Shown here piece after piece: positions 16,287 through 25,508 of a stretch of DNA of 64,000 nucleotides. Positions within the stretch are counted from its first letter, which is position 1. Every line of letters begins with the position of its first letter. This DNA comes from Oscillatoriales cyanobacterium (GTDB lineage: Bacteria > Cyanobacteriota > Cyanobacteriia > CACIAM-69d). The notes beneath the pieces were generated by a model. That model did not search any database, was not told the DNA's origin, and was given only the letters and a program-made list of their open reading frames with translations. Location of the stretch: positions 1 through 64,000 of the forward strand of contig RDXB01000033.1 of NCBI GenBank assembly GCA_004292515.1, in the 5' to 3' direction. The position numbers and the translations under genes were made by a program.

Positions 16287-18038
16287 TCAACGCTTGGGTT
16301 GGGGCGGTGGGTCGGCGGGCGGCGTGGCTCCCGGCACCAACAACCGATCGGCGATCGGGGTTCTGCCCGGTGTCGGCAATTGATTGGGGTTCAGTTGGTC
16401 GAGCAACCAAATCGGCAAGTCCGATTGCGACACGGATTTGGCCCAGGCGGGAGTCAGGTAGCGATCGACTGAGCGATCGCCCTCCAGATAGCGCACTAAA
16501 AAAGCTGTGACAAAGGCCTTGAGATAGTTGCGGGCCAGATCGGGCCGGGGCCCAACCACTTGGGGCGGAAACTGAAAGGTTTCATCGCCAGTTTCGCCCA
16601 TGGTCGAGAAGTGCGTGGCTCCCCGCATGATCACGAGGCGCTTGTCGGATGCGGGGAGCTGGGTAAAGGGGCGCAACTGTTCAGGGAGGGGCAGCGCGAT
16701 CGGGTCACTGCTGCCAGAAACGATCGCTGTGGGTACGCGCAGTTGTTCGATCCCCGCTTGGCCAAACAGGCTGCTGGTGATCGGATTAATGGCAATCACG
16801 GCTTTCACGCGCGGATCGACCAGCGAGAGGCGATCGACCTGCGGTGAAGGCCGCGCCACCAAGGCCCGGCATTGCAGCAGCAGTGAGGTGTTCCAGTTGG
16901 AGAGCACATCATCCGAGTTGCAGTCTTTGTCCAGTTGCTGAAAGTTAAGGGCGGCTCCGGCGGTGGCTAGGGCCGTGTAGCCGCCAAAGGACTGACCAAT
17001 CACACCCACATGATTGATTGCAAGGCTACCCATAAACTTGATGGGGGGCTGAGGATCCGTGGCCAACAGGTTCAGCATGTCCTTGACATCGGCAGGGCGA
17101 GCTAAGAACTCCAGGGGATCGGCTAACTCGCTGGCACGGCCGTCGATCAGGGCTTGGATATAGCGGCTGTCGCTGCCGGGGTGTTCCAGCAACACGGCCA
17201 CAAACCCGCGCGAGGCTAGATGCAGTCCCAAATAGGCGTAGGTGCGGCGATCGGAGCCAAGGCCGTGGGAGATGATCGCGATCGGACGATCGCCCTTAGC
17301 TCCGATGGGCCAGTAAACATCCGCCCCAAACGGTCGGCGATCGGGTGGGGTGATTTGGCGACTGGTTTTGACAATCTGATAAGGCCCCGACAGGCCCAGC
17401 TCCCATTGGGGCGGCATGGGTGGCAGGGTGCTGGTGGCATCACGAAACGCTTGCTCCACGTTCTCGATCGCCTGGGCATGGTGGATCGAAACCTCCTCAA
17501 TTTGCCGCCAAATGCTGAGGGCCTTGGCTAAGTCCACCCGTAGGGACGGGGTGGGATAGTAGCGCAGCAGGTTGAGTGGTGTGAGTCCGGCCGGATCGGC
17601 GGCCGACTGGATAATTGCCGATCGCAGAGCGGGCACACTGGGCAGATTGCGCCCAGTCCGAATCACCACGGCCAACCGCCGCAAAATGGCTTCACCCTGA
17701 GGGGAGTTAAAAAACTGCGAGACGGCTAAAACGTTGATGTCGAGGCGCTCTGTCAGGGCGGCACGCACCTCGGCTAACTGGTCGGGTTTGATGAAGCGGG
17801 TATAGAACGACAGCTCATCGGAAATTTCACCGGTCTTGGCAAAGCGTTCTAGAGATTGCAGCTCCAGCGACAGGCCAAACGCGCCAAAGGTCAGCTCAAT
17901 TCGCTCCGCTGCCCTGGCGATCGTGGGCATCGTCAGGCCAGCCAAAATACCTGCACCTAGGGCGATCGCCCAACGTCGTAGGGTTTGACCACGATCGCCC
18001 CATAATTGCTTCACCACTCCAATCCTCCTCACAATCAC
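16287..18038 (-). CDS. Exported alpha/beta hydrolase with DUF1400 N-terminal domain
   Basis: 583 residues. A signal peptide (LRRWAIALGAGILAGLTMPTIARA) precedes a helical domain (about 45-180) of the DUF1400 type seen only in cyanobacterial hydrolases. The C-terminal part has the oxyanion region ISHGLGSDR, the nucleophile elbow GQSFGGYTA, and a late His in MRGATHFSTMGE, resembling platelet-activating-factor acetylhydrolase or dienelactone hydrolase relatives. It probably acts on an ester substrate in the periplasm or lumen. Substrate unknown. The C-terminus is a Pro-rich tail. Confidence 0.85.
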   Translation of the reverse strand: MIVRRIGVVKQLWGDRGQTLRRWAIALGAGILAGLTMPTIARAAERIELTFGAFGLSLELQSLERFAKTGEISDELSFYTRFIKPDQLAEVRAALTERLDINVLAVSQFFNSPQGEAILRRLAVVIRTGRNLPSVPALRSAIIQSAADPAGLTPLNLLRYYPTPSLRVDLAKALSIWRQIEEVSIHHAQAIENVEQAFRDATSTLPPMPPQWELGLSGPYQIVKTSRQITPPDRRPFGADVYWPIGAKGDRPIAIISHGLGSDRRTYAYLGLHLASRGFVAVLLEHPGSDSRYIQALIDGRASELADPLEFLARPADVKDMLNLLATDPQPPIKFMGSLAINHVGVIGQSFGGYTALATAGAALNFQQLDKDCNSDDVLSNWNTSLLLQCRALVARPSPQVDRLSLVDPRVKAVIAINPITSSLFGQAGIEQLRVPTAIVSGSSDPIALPLPEQLRPFTQLPASDKRLVIMRGATHFSTMGETGDETFQFPPQVVGPRPDLARNYLKAFVTAFLVRYLEGDRSVDRYLTPAWAKSVSQSDLPIWLLDQLNPNQLPTPGRTPIADRLLVPGATPPADPPPQPKR

Positions 18039-18069
18039 TCCAGTGATCCGTCGCCAATTGCGGTTCCAA

Positions 18070-18188
18070 GAGACACAAGCCCCTTACGTCCGATCATCGA
18101 CAATTTCAGCAATTGCGGCAATTAACGGCGAAAAATGGCAAAAAGCGGCGAAATTTTGGTTTCAGACGCAATGCCGACACACACCCTA
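18070..18188 (+). mobile_element. MITE-like element, family A, degenerate copy 5
   Basis: The right end GGTTTCAGACGCAATGCCG followed by ACACACACCCTA (18159-18188) aligns with the family A right end at 1595-1621, and ACAAGCCCCTTACGTCCGAT with the core. The left end is not recognisable. It lies between two genes and, unlike the other four copies, does not overlap a stop codon. Confidence 0.5.
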
Positions 18189-18308
18189 GATTTCCTAAAA
18201 TTTCCTAGCCGCCCTCACCGACAGTGCAACCCGCTTACTGCACTGCCGGTCGTCGGGTTAACCAGCCGGGCCGATGGCGATCGGCCAGCACGGAGGGGAG
18301 GATGGCGA

Positions 18309-19850
18309 TTAGCGGCGTGGGCGCTGAGGCCGTTGGGGTCGATCGCGCCGCTGACTGCGTGGTTGCAACCCGGCCGCCCGATTGTAACGGGCTTCATTGG
18401 CAGCAGCCGATTCAAATAAATCGACGATCGGGCGGGGATAGTCGCGGTCGAGTTGCAGACCCGATCGCACCTGTTCGATCGGCAACAGTTTCCAAGGCGC
18501 GTGGACTTTTGCCGCCGGAATCTGCGCCAGCTCCGGTAACCAATGTTTCACATAATCACCCTGAGGATCGTAATCTTGCGCCTGTTTCAGAATATTGAAA
18601 AATCGAAACCCTCGCGCATCATTACCAACACCCGCCGTGTAGTTCCAGTTTCCCCAATTACTGCAAACATCATAGTCAATTAAGCAGGATTCAAACCACT
18701 CAGCCCCCATTCGCCAATCAATGCCCAAATTTTTGGTCAAGAAACTGGCAACATTTTGTCGCCCACGATTGGACATAAACCCAGTTTCTTGAAGTTCTCG
18801 CATATTGGCATCTACTAGGGGATAGCCGGTTTGCCCTGTACGCCATTGTTCAAACTGCTCCCAATGTTGAAACCAAGGGAGAGTCAGCCCTTGCAGACCT
18901 GAGACTCGAAAAATTCGGTTGCCATGTTTGGCAGCAATCCAGCGAAAATAGTCTCGCCAAAGTAATTCAAAAATCAGCCAATAGGTCGAATCATTCCGAG
19001 TCACTTGTTGTTCATAGCTTTGAACTTCTGCATGAATTTGGCGCGCCGAAAGACACCCGATTGCCAACCAAGGCGAGAGCTTCGAGGAGTCATTGGGATG
19101 CAACATTCCATTGCGAGTTTCTTTATAAATTCGCAGGCGATCATTAGTCCAAATATAGTCTTGCAAACGCTGAAGACCCGCCGTTTCACCCCCAGTAAAG
19201 GTGATTTGCGATCGTGGACTCGGGCTGGGTGATGTTAGGCCTAAATCGACCAGGTTTGGTAACTGACCCGGTTCAATTCCCTCGGTCAAGGGTGGTAGGC
19301 GATCGGGACGGGGCAAGGGTGCAGAAATCTCCGATCGCCCCTCCACATCCTTACGAAACTGGGTAAAGAGTTCGGGTAATTGCTGAATCGACCAAGGCAG
19401 TTGATCGGGATGATGTAGGGTATGACCCCAGGTAGCTTGGATAGTAATAGGCAGCGTAGCCAGGGCTTGGGTTAGGGCCGCTTCCACCGCTAATTCTTCG
19501 GCGGTAACTTCTTGGTGATAGAACAAGCGATCGAGCTGAAATTGGTGGGCAAGCTGGGGAATCACCACCTCTGGCTGCCCCATTCGCACGATCAAATCAC
19601 TACTGATCGCCCGCAATGAGGATCGCAAGTCGGCGATCGCTTCGAGCATAAATTCAGCCCGAAAAGAGCCAGTTTTAGCAAATCCAAAGGAAGTTGTTTC
19701 AAACTGTCGTGGATCGATACAATAGACAGGCAAAAGTTGCTGGCTATTGGCGATCGCCGTGACAAGCGGCTGATGATCATGCAAGCGCAAATCATTCCGA
19801 AACCAAACAATAGATCGCCCCAAAGATTTCCCAGAAGATTTTTGCATCAT
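18309..19850 (-). CDS. Cryptochrome DASH / photolyase-family flavoprotein
   Basis: 513 residues. The photolyase domain begins SIVWFRNDLRLHDHQPL. Sequence characteristic of the DASH group includes PELFTQFRKDVE, LLWRDYFRW, and the FAD-binding CSNWGNWNYTAGVGNDARG followed by FRFFNILKQAQDYDPQGDYV. DASH proteins bind FAD and an antenna (MTHF) and repair cyclobutane dimers in single-stranded DNA, with possible signalling roles. The C-terminus carries a short RDRPQRPQRPRR tail. It is divergent from a flavin-binding PNPOx-like gene 41 bp away. Confidence 0.93.
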   Translation of the reverse strand: MMQKSSGKSLGRSIVWFRNDLRLHDHQPLVTAIANSQQLLPVYCIDPRQFETTSFGFAKTGSFRAEFMLEAIADLRSSLRAISSDLIVRMGQPEVVIPQLAHQFQLDRLFYHQEVTAEELAVEAALTQALATLPITIQATWGHTLHHPDQLPWSIQQLPELFTQFRKDVEGRSEISAPLPRPDRLPPLTEGIEPGQLPNLVDLGLTSPSPSPRSQITFTGGETAGLQRLQDYIWTNDRLRIYKETRNGMLHPNDSSKLSPWLAIGCLSARQIHAEVQSYEQQVTRNDSTYWLIFELLWRDYFRWIAAKHGNRIFRVSGLQGLTLPWFQHWEQFEQWRTGQTGYPLVDANMRELQETGFMSNRGRQNVASFLTKNLGIDWRMGAEWFESCLIDYDVCSNWGNWNYTAGVGNDARGFRFFNILKQAQDYDPQGDYVKHWLPELAQIPAAKVHAPWKLLPIEQVRSGLQLDRDYPRPIVDLFESAAANEARYNRAAGLQPRSQRRDRPQRPQRPRR

Positions 19851-19891
19851 ACAAGCTGTCTTGGTTTAGTTCCTTCGAGCCTTATAAATCA

Positions 19892-20449
19892 ATGGCTAAA
19901 TTCTACTCGGAAATCACCCCTGAATTGCAGGCATTCATTGCAGACCAGAAGCTCTTCTTTACTGCAACTGCCCCGACGGCAGGACTCATCAACCTATCGC
20001 CAAAGGGAATGGACACCTTTCGCTGTTTTGATGCCAAAACCGTGGGCTACCTAGATGTGACGGGCAGCGGCAATGAGACATCAGCTCATTTGATTGAAAA
20101 TGGGCGGATGACGATTATGTTTTGCAGCTTTGTGGGCGCTCCACTGATTTTGCGTCTCTATGGGCAAGGGCGCGTAGTGCGATCGCGTGATGCAAACTGG
20201 GAAGCGATTCATGCTCAGTTTCAATCCTTACCCGGCGAACGGCAAATCATTATTTTAAATGTAGATTCTGTCCAAACATCTTGTGGCTTCGGTGTGCCAT
20301 TATTTGACTATCAAGGCGATCGCACCCTACTAGTGGATTGGGCTGAGAAAAAAGGGCCCGACGGATTGTACGAATACTGGAAAGCGAAGAATCAGCAAAG
20401 TATTGATCAGATCCCAACCTATCTATTATCGGAGCCGCCATCAGACTGA
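19892..20449 (+). CDS. Pyridoxamine 5'-phosphate oxidase-like FMN protein
   Basis: 185 residues. A split-barrel flavoprotein fold is indicated by KLFFTATAPTAGLINLSPKG, TVGYLDVTGSGNETSAHL and GRMTIMFCSF followed by RLYGQGRVV. These pattern with the PNPOx-like family that includes general stress proteins. The true vitamin B6 oxidase residues are not present, so the substrate is unknown. Divergent from cry-DASH with only 41 bp between start codons, suggesting a shared regulatory region. Confidence 0.8.
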   Translation: MAKFYSEITPELQAFIADQKLFFTATAPTAGLINLSPKGMDTFRCFDAKTVGYLDVTGSGNETSAHLIENGRMTIMFCSFVGAPLILRLYGQGRVVRSRDANWEAIHAQFQSLPGERQIIILNVDSVQTSCGFGVPLFDYQGDRTLLVDWAEKKGPDGLYEYWKAKNQQSIDQIPTYLLSEPPSD

Positions 20450-20768
20450 TCATTGGATTAAAGGCTGACTTCTTGGATACAAGACCCACTAAAATACCCA
20501 TTCAATCATGCCCATTCACTGCTTGGTCACTTCAATCATCCAGATCATCAAGGTCAGTTAACTTGATCCTCTCGATGATCATTAACTTGACCATTCCCTA
20601 GGTCATCAATCGACAATCGCTTGATCAACTCCCGTGGCCAGGGTAGGTTCAGATGGCGGGCTTATCCCTCAAATAGCGGTTACAATTTGCCCAGGTTACA
20701 CTGATTTTCTCATCATCAATTTGGCCATTTCTAATCATTGGGCCATCTTCAATCTTCACTGACCACCT
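20450..20768. other. Spacer before tadA, no gene seen
   Basis: 319 bp rich in short related words (AATCATCC, GATCATCAAG, GATGATCATTAACTTGA), giving weak dyads around 20550-20600. No coding potential or clear terminator. Confidence 0.4.
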
Positions 20769-21335
20769 GTGTTACTGACTTCCGATGCGAGTAGCCCCCA
20801 GCTACTGACCCGAGGTAATGCAGCTCGCAAGGGCTGCCAGGTCGATCCGGCACTGCTGAATCCCCTCCACCCCAGCCATGATCATTGGATGGCTGCAGCG
20901 ATCGCCCTCGCCGAAATCGCCGCAGCAGAGGGCGACATTCCCGTGGGAGCGATCGTGGTTGATCGACATGGCCAGGCGATCGCCCAGGCCAATAACCGCA
21001 AGCAACGGGACGGCGATCCCACAGGTCATGCGGAAATTTTGGCCTTGCGAGCAGCGGGGCAATCACGCCAGAATTGGCACCTAAACGACTGTACGCTGTA
21101 CGTTACCCTTGAGCCTTGCCCCATGTGTGCGGGAGGCTTGATTCATGCGCGGTTGGGCTTGCTGGTTTTTGGTACGGCTGACCGCAAAACCGGCGCAATT
21201 CAATCGGTGCTCAATCTGCCCGCTAGCGCTGCCTCCAATCACCGGCTTCCCATCATCAGTGGGGTCTTAGCCGATCGCTGCCAAGCGCAACTTCAAGACT
21301 GGTTTGCCCAACGGCGTGCCACAATCCATCATTAG
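20769..21335 (+). CDS. tadA: tRNA-specific adenosine deaminase TadA
   Basis: Up to 188 residues from GTG 20769; the conserved region begins near HDHWMAAAIALAE (residue 38), so the true start may lie further in. Zinc site: His and catalytic Glu in GHAEI, and PCPMC with both Cys ligands, the hallmark of TadA. GDIPVGAIVVD and NNRKQRDGDPTGHAEI match the family closely. It converts A34 to inosine in tRNA-Arg(ACG), an essential step. Neighbours are unrelated. Confidence 0.92.
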   Translation: MLLTSDASSPQLLTRGNAARKGCQVDPALLNPLHPSHDHWMAAAIALAEIAAAEGDIPVGAIVVDRHGQAIAQANNRKQRDGDPTGHAEILALRAAGQSRQNWHLNDCTLYVTLEPCPMCAGGLIHARLGLLVFGTADRKTGAIQSVLNLPASAASNHRLPIISGVLADRCQAQLQDWFAQRRATIHH

Positions 21336-21929
21336 GTTTTGTACTTCTACTGCATTTCTGAGCGCGGCTTGGCGCTTTTTCTACTATCAGGTGTCGCAAT
21401 ATACTGAGATGCAAGTAACCTGTTAAAATGGGGGGCTGATTGATCGGGATTAAACGATCAAGACGGAACGATCAAGACTAAACAATCAAGATGGAAACTG
21501 AGGTAGCGTTCCCCGCAACGCTCCTACAATTGCAATTCTTAAAGGTTATCGCTCACAGCCTACTGTCCCGATCGCCTTGCTCATTATCATCATTGACATG
21601 AGTGAAACTGCTCATCACCTTACTCAGGACGGGTGCAACTAATTGTATTAACTAATCGCATCGGAACGCCATTATCGCGATTGTAGCAATTCATGCTGAT
21701 CTTGCAGTTGCTGGGTTGATTAGGGGTTCTATTGCTGCCTGTTTCCCATCATTTTTATGATTCCAATCCAACCTTCATCAACGTGAACTGATCAGGAGAG
21801 CGCAAGACCACGGAAACGGTGCAACCTAGGTCATCTTCAGCCATCACACAGATCCATCCGATCCAGTGACCATTCATTGATTAGGAAAATCAGCCTAAAT
21901 CGTTTCAAAACATTATAGGAGCAGGCTAG
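21336..21929. other. Long spacer before the Ras-like GTPase
   Basis: 594 bp without a gene. It contains a 14-bp tandem array (21453-21494) and a small hairpin, GTAGCGTT-CCCCGC-AACGCTCCTAC (about 21504-21528). The 5' untranslated region of the GTPase gene is likely included; ATAGGAG precedes its ATG by about 9 nt. Confidence 0.45.
21453..21494 (+). repeat. 14-bp tandem repeat, three units
   Basis: AACGATCAAGACGG, AACGATCAAGACTA and AACAATCAAGATGG in direct succession. Confidence 0.8.
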
Positions 21930-22484
21930 ATGGCAACCCTATCCAAGAAAATATGTTTAGTCGGTGATTTTAGCGTTGGCAAAACAAGTCTCATTCGACG
22001 ATTTGTTGATCGACAATTTAGCGATCGCTACCTTTCAACGATTGGGGTCAAAATCTCTAAAAAATTGGTCAATTTTGATAATGATCGTCCCGATCAGCTC
22101 CCCGGTTTGCAACTGATGATTTGGGACATTGAAGGACGCACAGATTACAAGCCGATCGATGCATCATACCTGCGTGGGGCCAGTGGTGCGATCGTCGTGG
22201 CCGACAGTAGTCGCCCAGAAACAATCACAAACCTAGAACGACACCTCACGATGTTCTACAGCGTGAATCAAGTGGGATCTGTGGCGATCGCCTTCAACAA
22301 ATCCGATCTCGTGGATCCCAGCACCCTCCAAAAATTGATGACCCTCAACAGCTTCAGTCGGGAGCATCGTGTGGTTGGTCAATATGCCACCTCCGCTAAA
22401 TTAGACTTGAACGTCGATCGCATGTTTCTAGACCTTTCAAACTCAATTTTGGATGCACAGGTGCTTAAACCCAGCCACCTGTAG
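21930..22484 (+). CDS. Ras-like small GTPase (Rab-type fold)
   Basis: 184 residues, a complete small GTPase: P-loop GDFSVGKTS (12-20), switch I threonine in RYLSTIGV (Thr37), G3 motif DIEGRTD (66-72), G4 NKSD (123-126) and G5 TSAK (154-157). The catalytic Gln61 position of Ras (DxxGQ) is Arg70 here, predicting low intrinsic hydrolysis or dependence on a partner. Such prokaryotic Ras-like proteins occur in cyanobacteria; roles are mostly undefined. No lipidation cysteine is seen. The next gene downstream (265 bp) is a PAS-GAF-adenylate cyclase on the same strand, a possible effector by proximity only. ATG preceded by ATAGGAG. Confidence 0.92.
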   Translation: MATLSKKICLVGDFSVGKTSLIRRFVDRQFSDRYLSTIGVKISKKLVNFDNDRPDQLPGLQLMIWDIEGRTDYKPIDASYLRGASGAIVVADSSRPETITNLERHLTMFYSVNQVGSVAIAFNKSDLVDPSTLQKLMTLNSFSREHRVVGQYATSAKLDLNVDRMFLDLSNSILDAQVLKPSHL

Positions 22485-22748
22485 GGTACATTAAAACAAG
22501 ATGATGCCTACAGTTGCAGTCCCCTAACTGACTGAAATTATCCTGATCGGTTGAATTCTTGTAACCACTTCAGCCAATTATACGCAGAAAGTTTCAGCAA
22601 ATTGTGGTAGACAAGCGCACGCCGTTCATTCTCTAAGCTTCAGGTGAGATTGTCATTAGATTTTCATTAGGTTGTCATTAAAAATTAAGTACCACCGCCC
22701 CCTCCAGTCCTAGATCAATCGGTCAATCCTAGCCCTACCTAAACCTGA
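22485..22748. other. Spacer between GTPase and cyclase genes
   Basis: 264 bp with no gene. Contains three partial copies of the word TTGTCATTAGATTTTCATTAG (near 22651-22680). A promoter for the cyclase could lie here; no terminator was identified. Confidence 0.35.
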
Positions 22749-24782
22749 ATGGTCATGAATCATTCATTGCCCAGTCACATCAAGTCCATCACCATCGATC
22801 GCGACCTTATTGTTTGTCAAATTCATGGTGAGATTCAGCCCTTTGTTGACCCCAGTTTGCTAGAACCCCTACTGGAGTCCCATCCAAGTGAAACTGGCCA
22901 CTCAGATCAGGTAATCAATCATGAAAGCTTGATTGGTTTAGACATTCGAGATTTATTTCCAGAACTCTATGGTTCAGAAGACTGCTTGAGCGAAGTGGCT
23001 GAAGCTCTCCAACCAGAATTTAGTATTAAGAGTATTGGGCGTTTCCCCAGCAATCGATCGCCCCTCTATTTAGATATCTATGTCTTACCGCCGAATGTTT
23101 CCACAGAAACATCTTATTTACGCCTGCTCATAGAAGATGTAACCGATCACATGAGTCTTGAGCAGGTTTTGGTGCAAGCCACCAACGAAAATCATCTGCT
23201 CATTCAAGCCCTAGAGTCTACCAAACTGCAACTGAACAAAATTATTTCTGCAATGACAGAAATCCTAATTGTTGTTTCAGAAAGTGGCTCTATTCAGTTG
23301 GTTAATTCAGCAACCACCACGCTGTTTGGCTATGATGAATCAGAGCTGGTTGGGAAGCCCCTATTCAAGATCATCGCGATGGACAAGCTCGATCAATCCA
23401 CACCTCTGAACAATCTATTCTCACTGCATGAAGGTGAAATAACCTGTCAGAAAAAAAGCGGTGAATCACTAATCATTGCATTTTCAAGATCAATCCTCCG
23501 CACAGCACTGAAAGGTCAAGCTGGTCAAGAAGGCGAAGTACAAGAATTTCTATACGTGGGTCGTGACATCACCCATGAAAAACAACAGCAACGTTATCAG
23601 GAAATTCAGCATCTAGTCACACGCATCATGTCTGAGTCGGCCATGGCTACTCAGGCTCTGTCTGCCATCATGCGAACGATCTGTCAGGAATTCTCTTGGC
23701 AAATTGGTGAATTTTGGATTGCTGATCGCACAGAATTTGGGATTGATCGCCCCACAGTTTGTTGCATGGACTGTTGGGTTTCTAAGGAGCTACCCTCGAT
23801 TAAATGGCACGACGAGATTCAATCCGTTGTGTCCCTGCCAAATCAACAGTTGATCGGCAAAATTTGGCAATCTGGTCGCTGTTTATGGAGTAACAACGTT
23901 GAAGAATTAGCTCCCTCAGTTAATGCCGAGATAATCCAGCTCTTAGATCTCAAAACCGGATTTGGTTTCCCCATCCAATCAAACGGCAAAATTTTGGGAC
24001 TACTGGTTTTCTTCAAACAAAGTTGTCAAGTCATTACACAAGACTTACTCGACTTAGGTGACAGCTTGGGCGAACAGCTAGGGCAGTATCTAGAACGAAG
24101 AAGAACAGAAGAAGCATTGCTGATTGAACAAGAGCGATCAGAACGGTTGCTACTCAATATTTTGCCGGAACCGATCGCCCGATCGCTCAAACAAAACACA
24201 CGCACGATCGCTGAACAATTTGCCAACGTCACCGTTCTGTTTGCAGATATTGTTGGTTTCACAGAAATTGCTGCCACCCTAAGTCCGATCAACTTAGTTG
24301 AATTACTCAACGAAATTTTCTCAGAGTTCGATCGCCTCACGGAAATTTATAACCTCGAAAAAATCAAAACCATTGGTGACTCCTACATGGTGGTCGCCGG
24401 CCTACCCACACCGCGAGACGACCATGCCACCGCCGTTGCAGCCATGGCGCTAGATATGCAAACCGCTATTCAAAACTTCAATAACCGTAACCAACGACAC
24501 TTTCAAATTCGGATTGGCATTCACAGTGGCTCAGTGGTGGCCGGTGTGATCGGCTTAAAAAAATTCATTTATGATTTGTGGGGTGACACTGTCAATACCG
24601 CTTCGCGCATGGAGTCCCATGGCATTGCTGGTGCTATTCAAGTCAGTGAAGATACCTATCAATTACTCAAGCAATCCTATGAGCTAGAGCCACGAGGATT
24701 AATTGAAATCAAAGGAAAAGGCGAGATGAAAACCTACTTCTTAACTAGAAAATCTCCTGCTGGCTTGCACTTTCCAACTTAA
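22749..24782 (+). CDS. Class III adenylate cyclase with PAS and GAF domains
   Basis: 677 residues. Order: weak N-terminal sensor region (1-135), PAS domain (160-275) with LFGYDESELVGK, GAF-like domain (290-450), the linker LLLNILPEPIARSLK (467-481), then the cyclase domain (485-665). Both metal aspartates are present (Asp500 in LFADIVGF, Asp544 in IGDSY), as are the adenine-selecting Lys540 and Asp609 and the transition-state Asn616 and Arg620. It should therefore make cAMP rather than cGMP. It is likely cytoplasmic, with no membrane helices. It follows a Ras-like GTPase gene on the same strand. Confidence 0.93.
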   Translation: MVMNHSLPSHIKSITIDRDLIVCQIHGEIQPFVDPSLLEPLLESHPSETGHSDQVINHESLIGLDIRDLFPELYGSEDCLSEVAEALQPEFSIKSIGRFPSNRSPLYLDIYVLPPNVSTETSYLRLLIEDVTDHMSLEQVLVQATNENHLLIQALESTKLQLNKIISAMTEILIVVSESGSIQLVNSATTTLFGYDESELVGKPLFKIIAMDKLDQSTPLNNLFSLHEGEITCQKKSGESLIIAFSRSILRTALKGQAGQEGEVQEFLYVGRDITHEKQQQRYQEIQHLVTRIMSESAMATQALSAIMRTICQEFSWQIGEFWIADRTEFGIDRPTVCCMDCWVSKELPSIKWHDEIQSVVSLPNQQLIGKIWQSGRCLWSNNVEELAPSVNAEIIQLLDLKTGFGFPIQSNGKILGLLVFFKQSCQVITQDLLDLGDSLGEQLGQYLERRRTEEALLIEQERSERLLLNILPEPIARSLKQNTRTIAEQFANVTVLFADIVGFTEIAATLSPINLVELLNEIFSEFDRLTEIYNLEKIKTIGDSYMVVAGLPTPRDDHATAVAAMALDMQTAIQNFNNRNQRHFQIRIGIHSGSVVAGVIGLKKFIYDLWGDTVNTASRMESHGIAGAIQVSEDTYQLLKQSYELEPRGLIEIKGKGEMKTYFLTRKSPAGLHFPT

Positions 24783-25007
24783 ATTAATCTTCAATGACAG
24801 CCTTTGCCTAAAATATTGGGGATAGCATATTGTCGATGCTATAAGGCTGTTAACACTATAAAGCTGTCAACTGGTGGGTATTTTCGCTCTGTGAGTCACT
24901 ACATTTAGAATACTTAAAGTGCCCAATACCAGTTTCGATTACCAATGATCTAAATCCTGTGCTGAAATCCTTGTCAGGCAAGAATCTTAAGTAGCACCAA
25001 CTGACGA

Positions 25008-25037
25008 AGTTGGGATCAGTTGGAATCAGTTGGAATC
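25008..25037 (+). repeat. 10-bp tandem repeat, three units
   Basis: AGTTGGGATC followed by AGTTGGAATC twice, abutting the family B element. Confidence 0.7.
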
Positions 25038-25038
25038 A

Positions 25039-25178
25039 GAAGATATTTGGAAAGTATCTCAAGTATCTTTTGGCCCGAACCGAGCACCAATAATTGTGGG
25101 GGCAAGGAGCTTCAGCCCCTTGTTTACCTGGATCGATGGGGCATAGGGGGCATCAAGCTTGGCTTGTCAGATTTCTTC
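25039..25178 (+). repeat. Family B palindromic element, copy 2
   Basis: About 140 bp. Shares with the copy at 3137 the run AAGTATCTTTTGGCCCG, a GAGCTTCAGCCCCTTG core and TACCTGGATCGATGGGGC. Decayed ends GAAGATATTTG and CAGATTTCTTC still show inverted symmetry. No coding capacity. Confidence 0.6.
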
Positions 25179-25254
25179 TCAGACTGGTTCTCCAGCAGCG
25201 ACCCATGAAGCGTCAACCCATGATCTAGTTGGATGGCTGCAGTTGTCCGGTGAG

Positions 25255-25300
25255 GGACGGAATCCCCAAGCCTTCAGGCGGGGGAGAATACCCAACTGTT
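25255..25300 (+). mobile_element. Probable relic of an IS200/IS605-type right end
   Basis: GGAATCCCCAAGCCTTCAGG followed by CGGGGGAG forms an imperfect hairpin of the kind found at the right end of IS200/IS605 and TnpB elements, where it is recognised by the Y1 transposase and forms part of the omega RNA end. No tnpA or tnpB remains here. Assignment rests on this one motif. Confidence 0.4.
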
Positions 25301-25508
25301 GGTCTACCGTGCTGATGGGTTGCTCCGATTCACATCGGTCTGAGGAGTCATTCCTGTGGGTTAACTGGTAACAAATGGGTAACAATTAGTGGGCGTATGG
25401 CGGGCATGGTGGGCTAAGGGGCACGTTAGCGCCCTTCATACCCTCATCCCCAGCCGTCAACTGAGATTGATCGCTTTTTACTAACTCGCAAGCAATACAT
25501 TTGAACCT

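Larger units (their letters stand above)
24783..25508. other. Long repeat-bearing spacer
   Basis: 726 bp without a gene. It holds a 10-bp tandem (AGTTGGAATC, 25008-25037), the family B element (25039-25178) and an IS200/IS605-like right-end hairpin (25255-25300). These suggest repeated insertion of small mobile elements. Confidence 0.55.
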
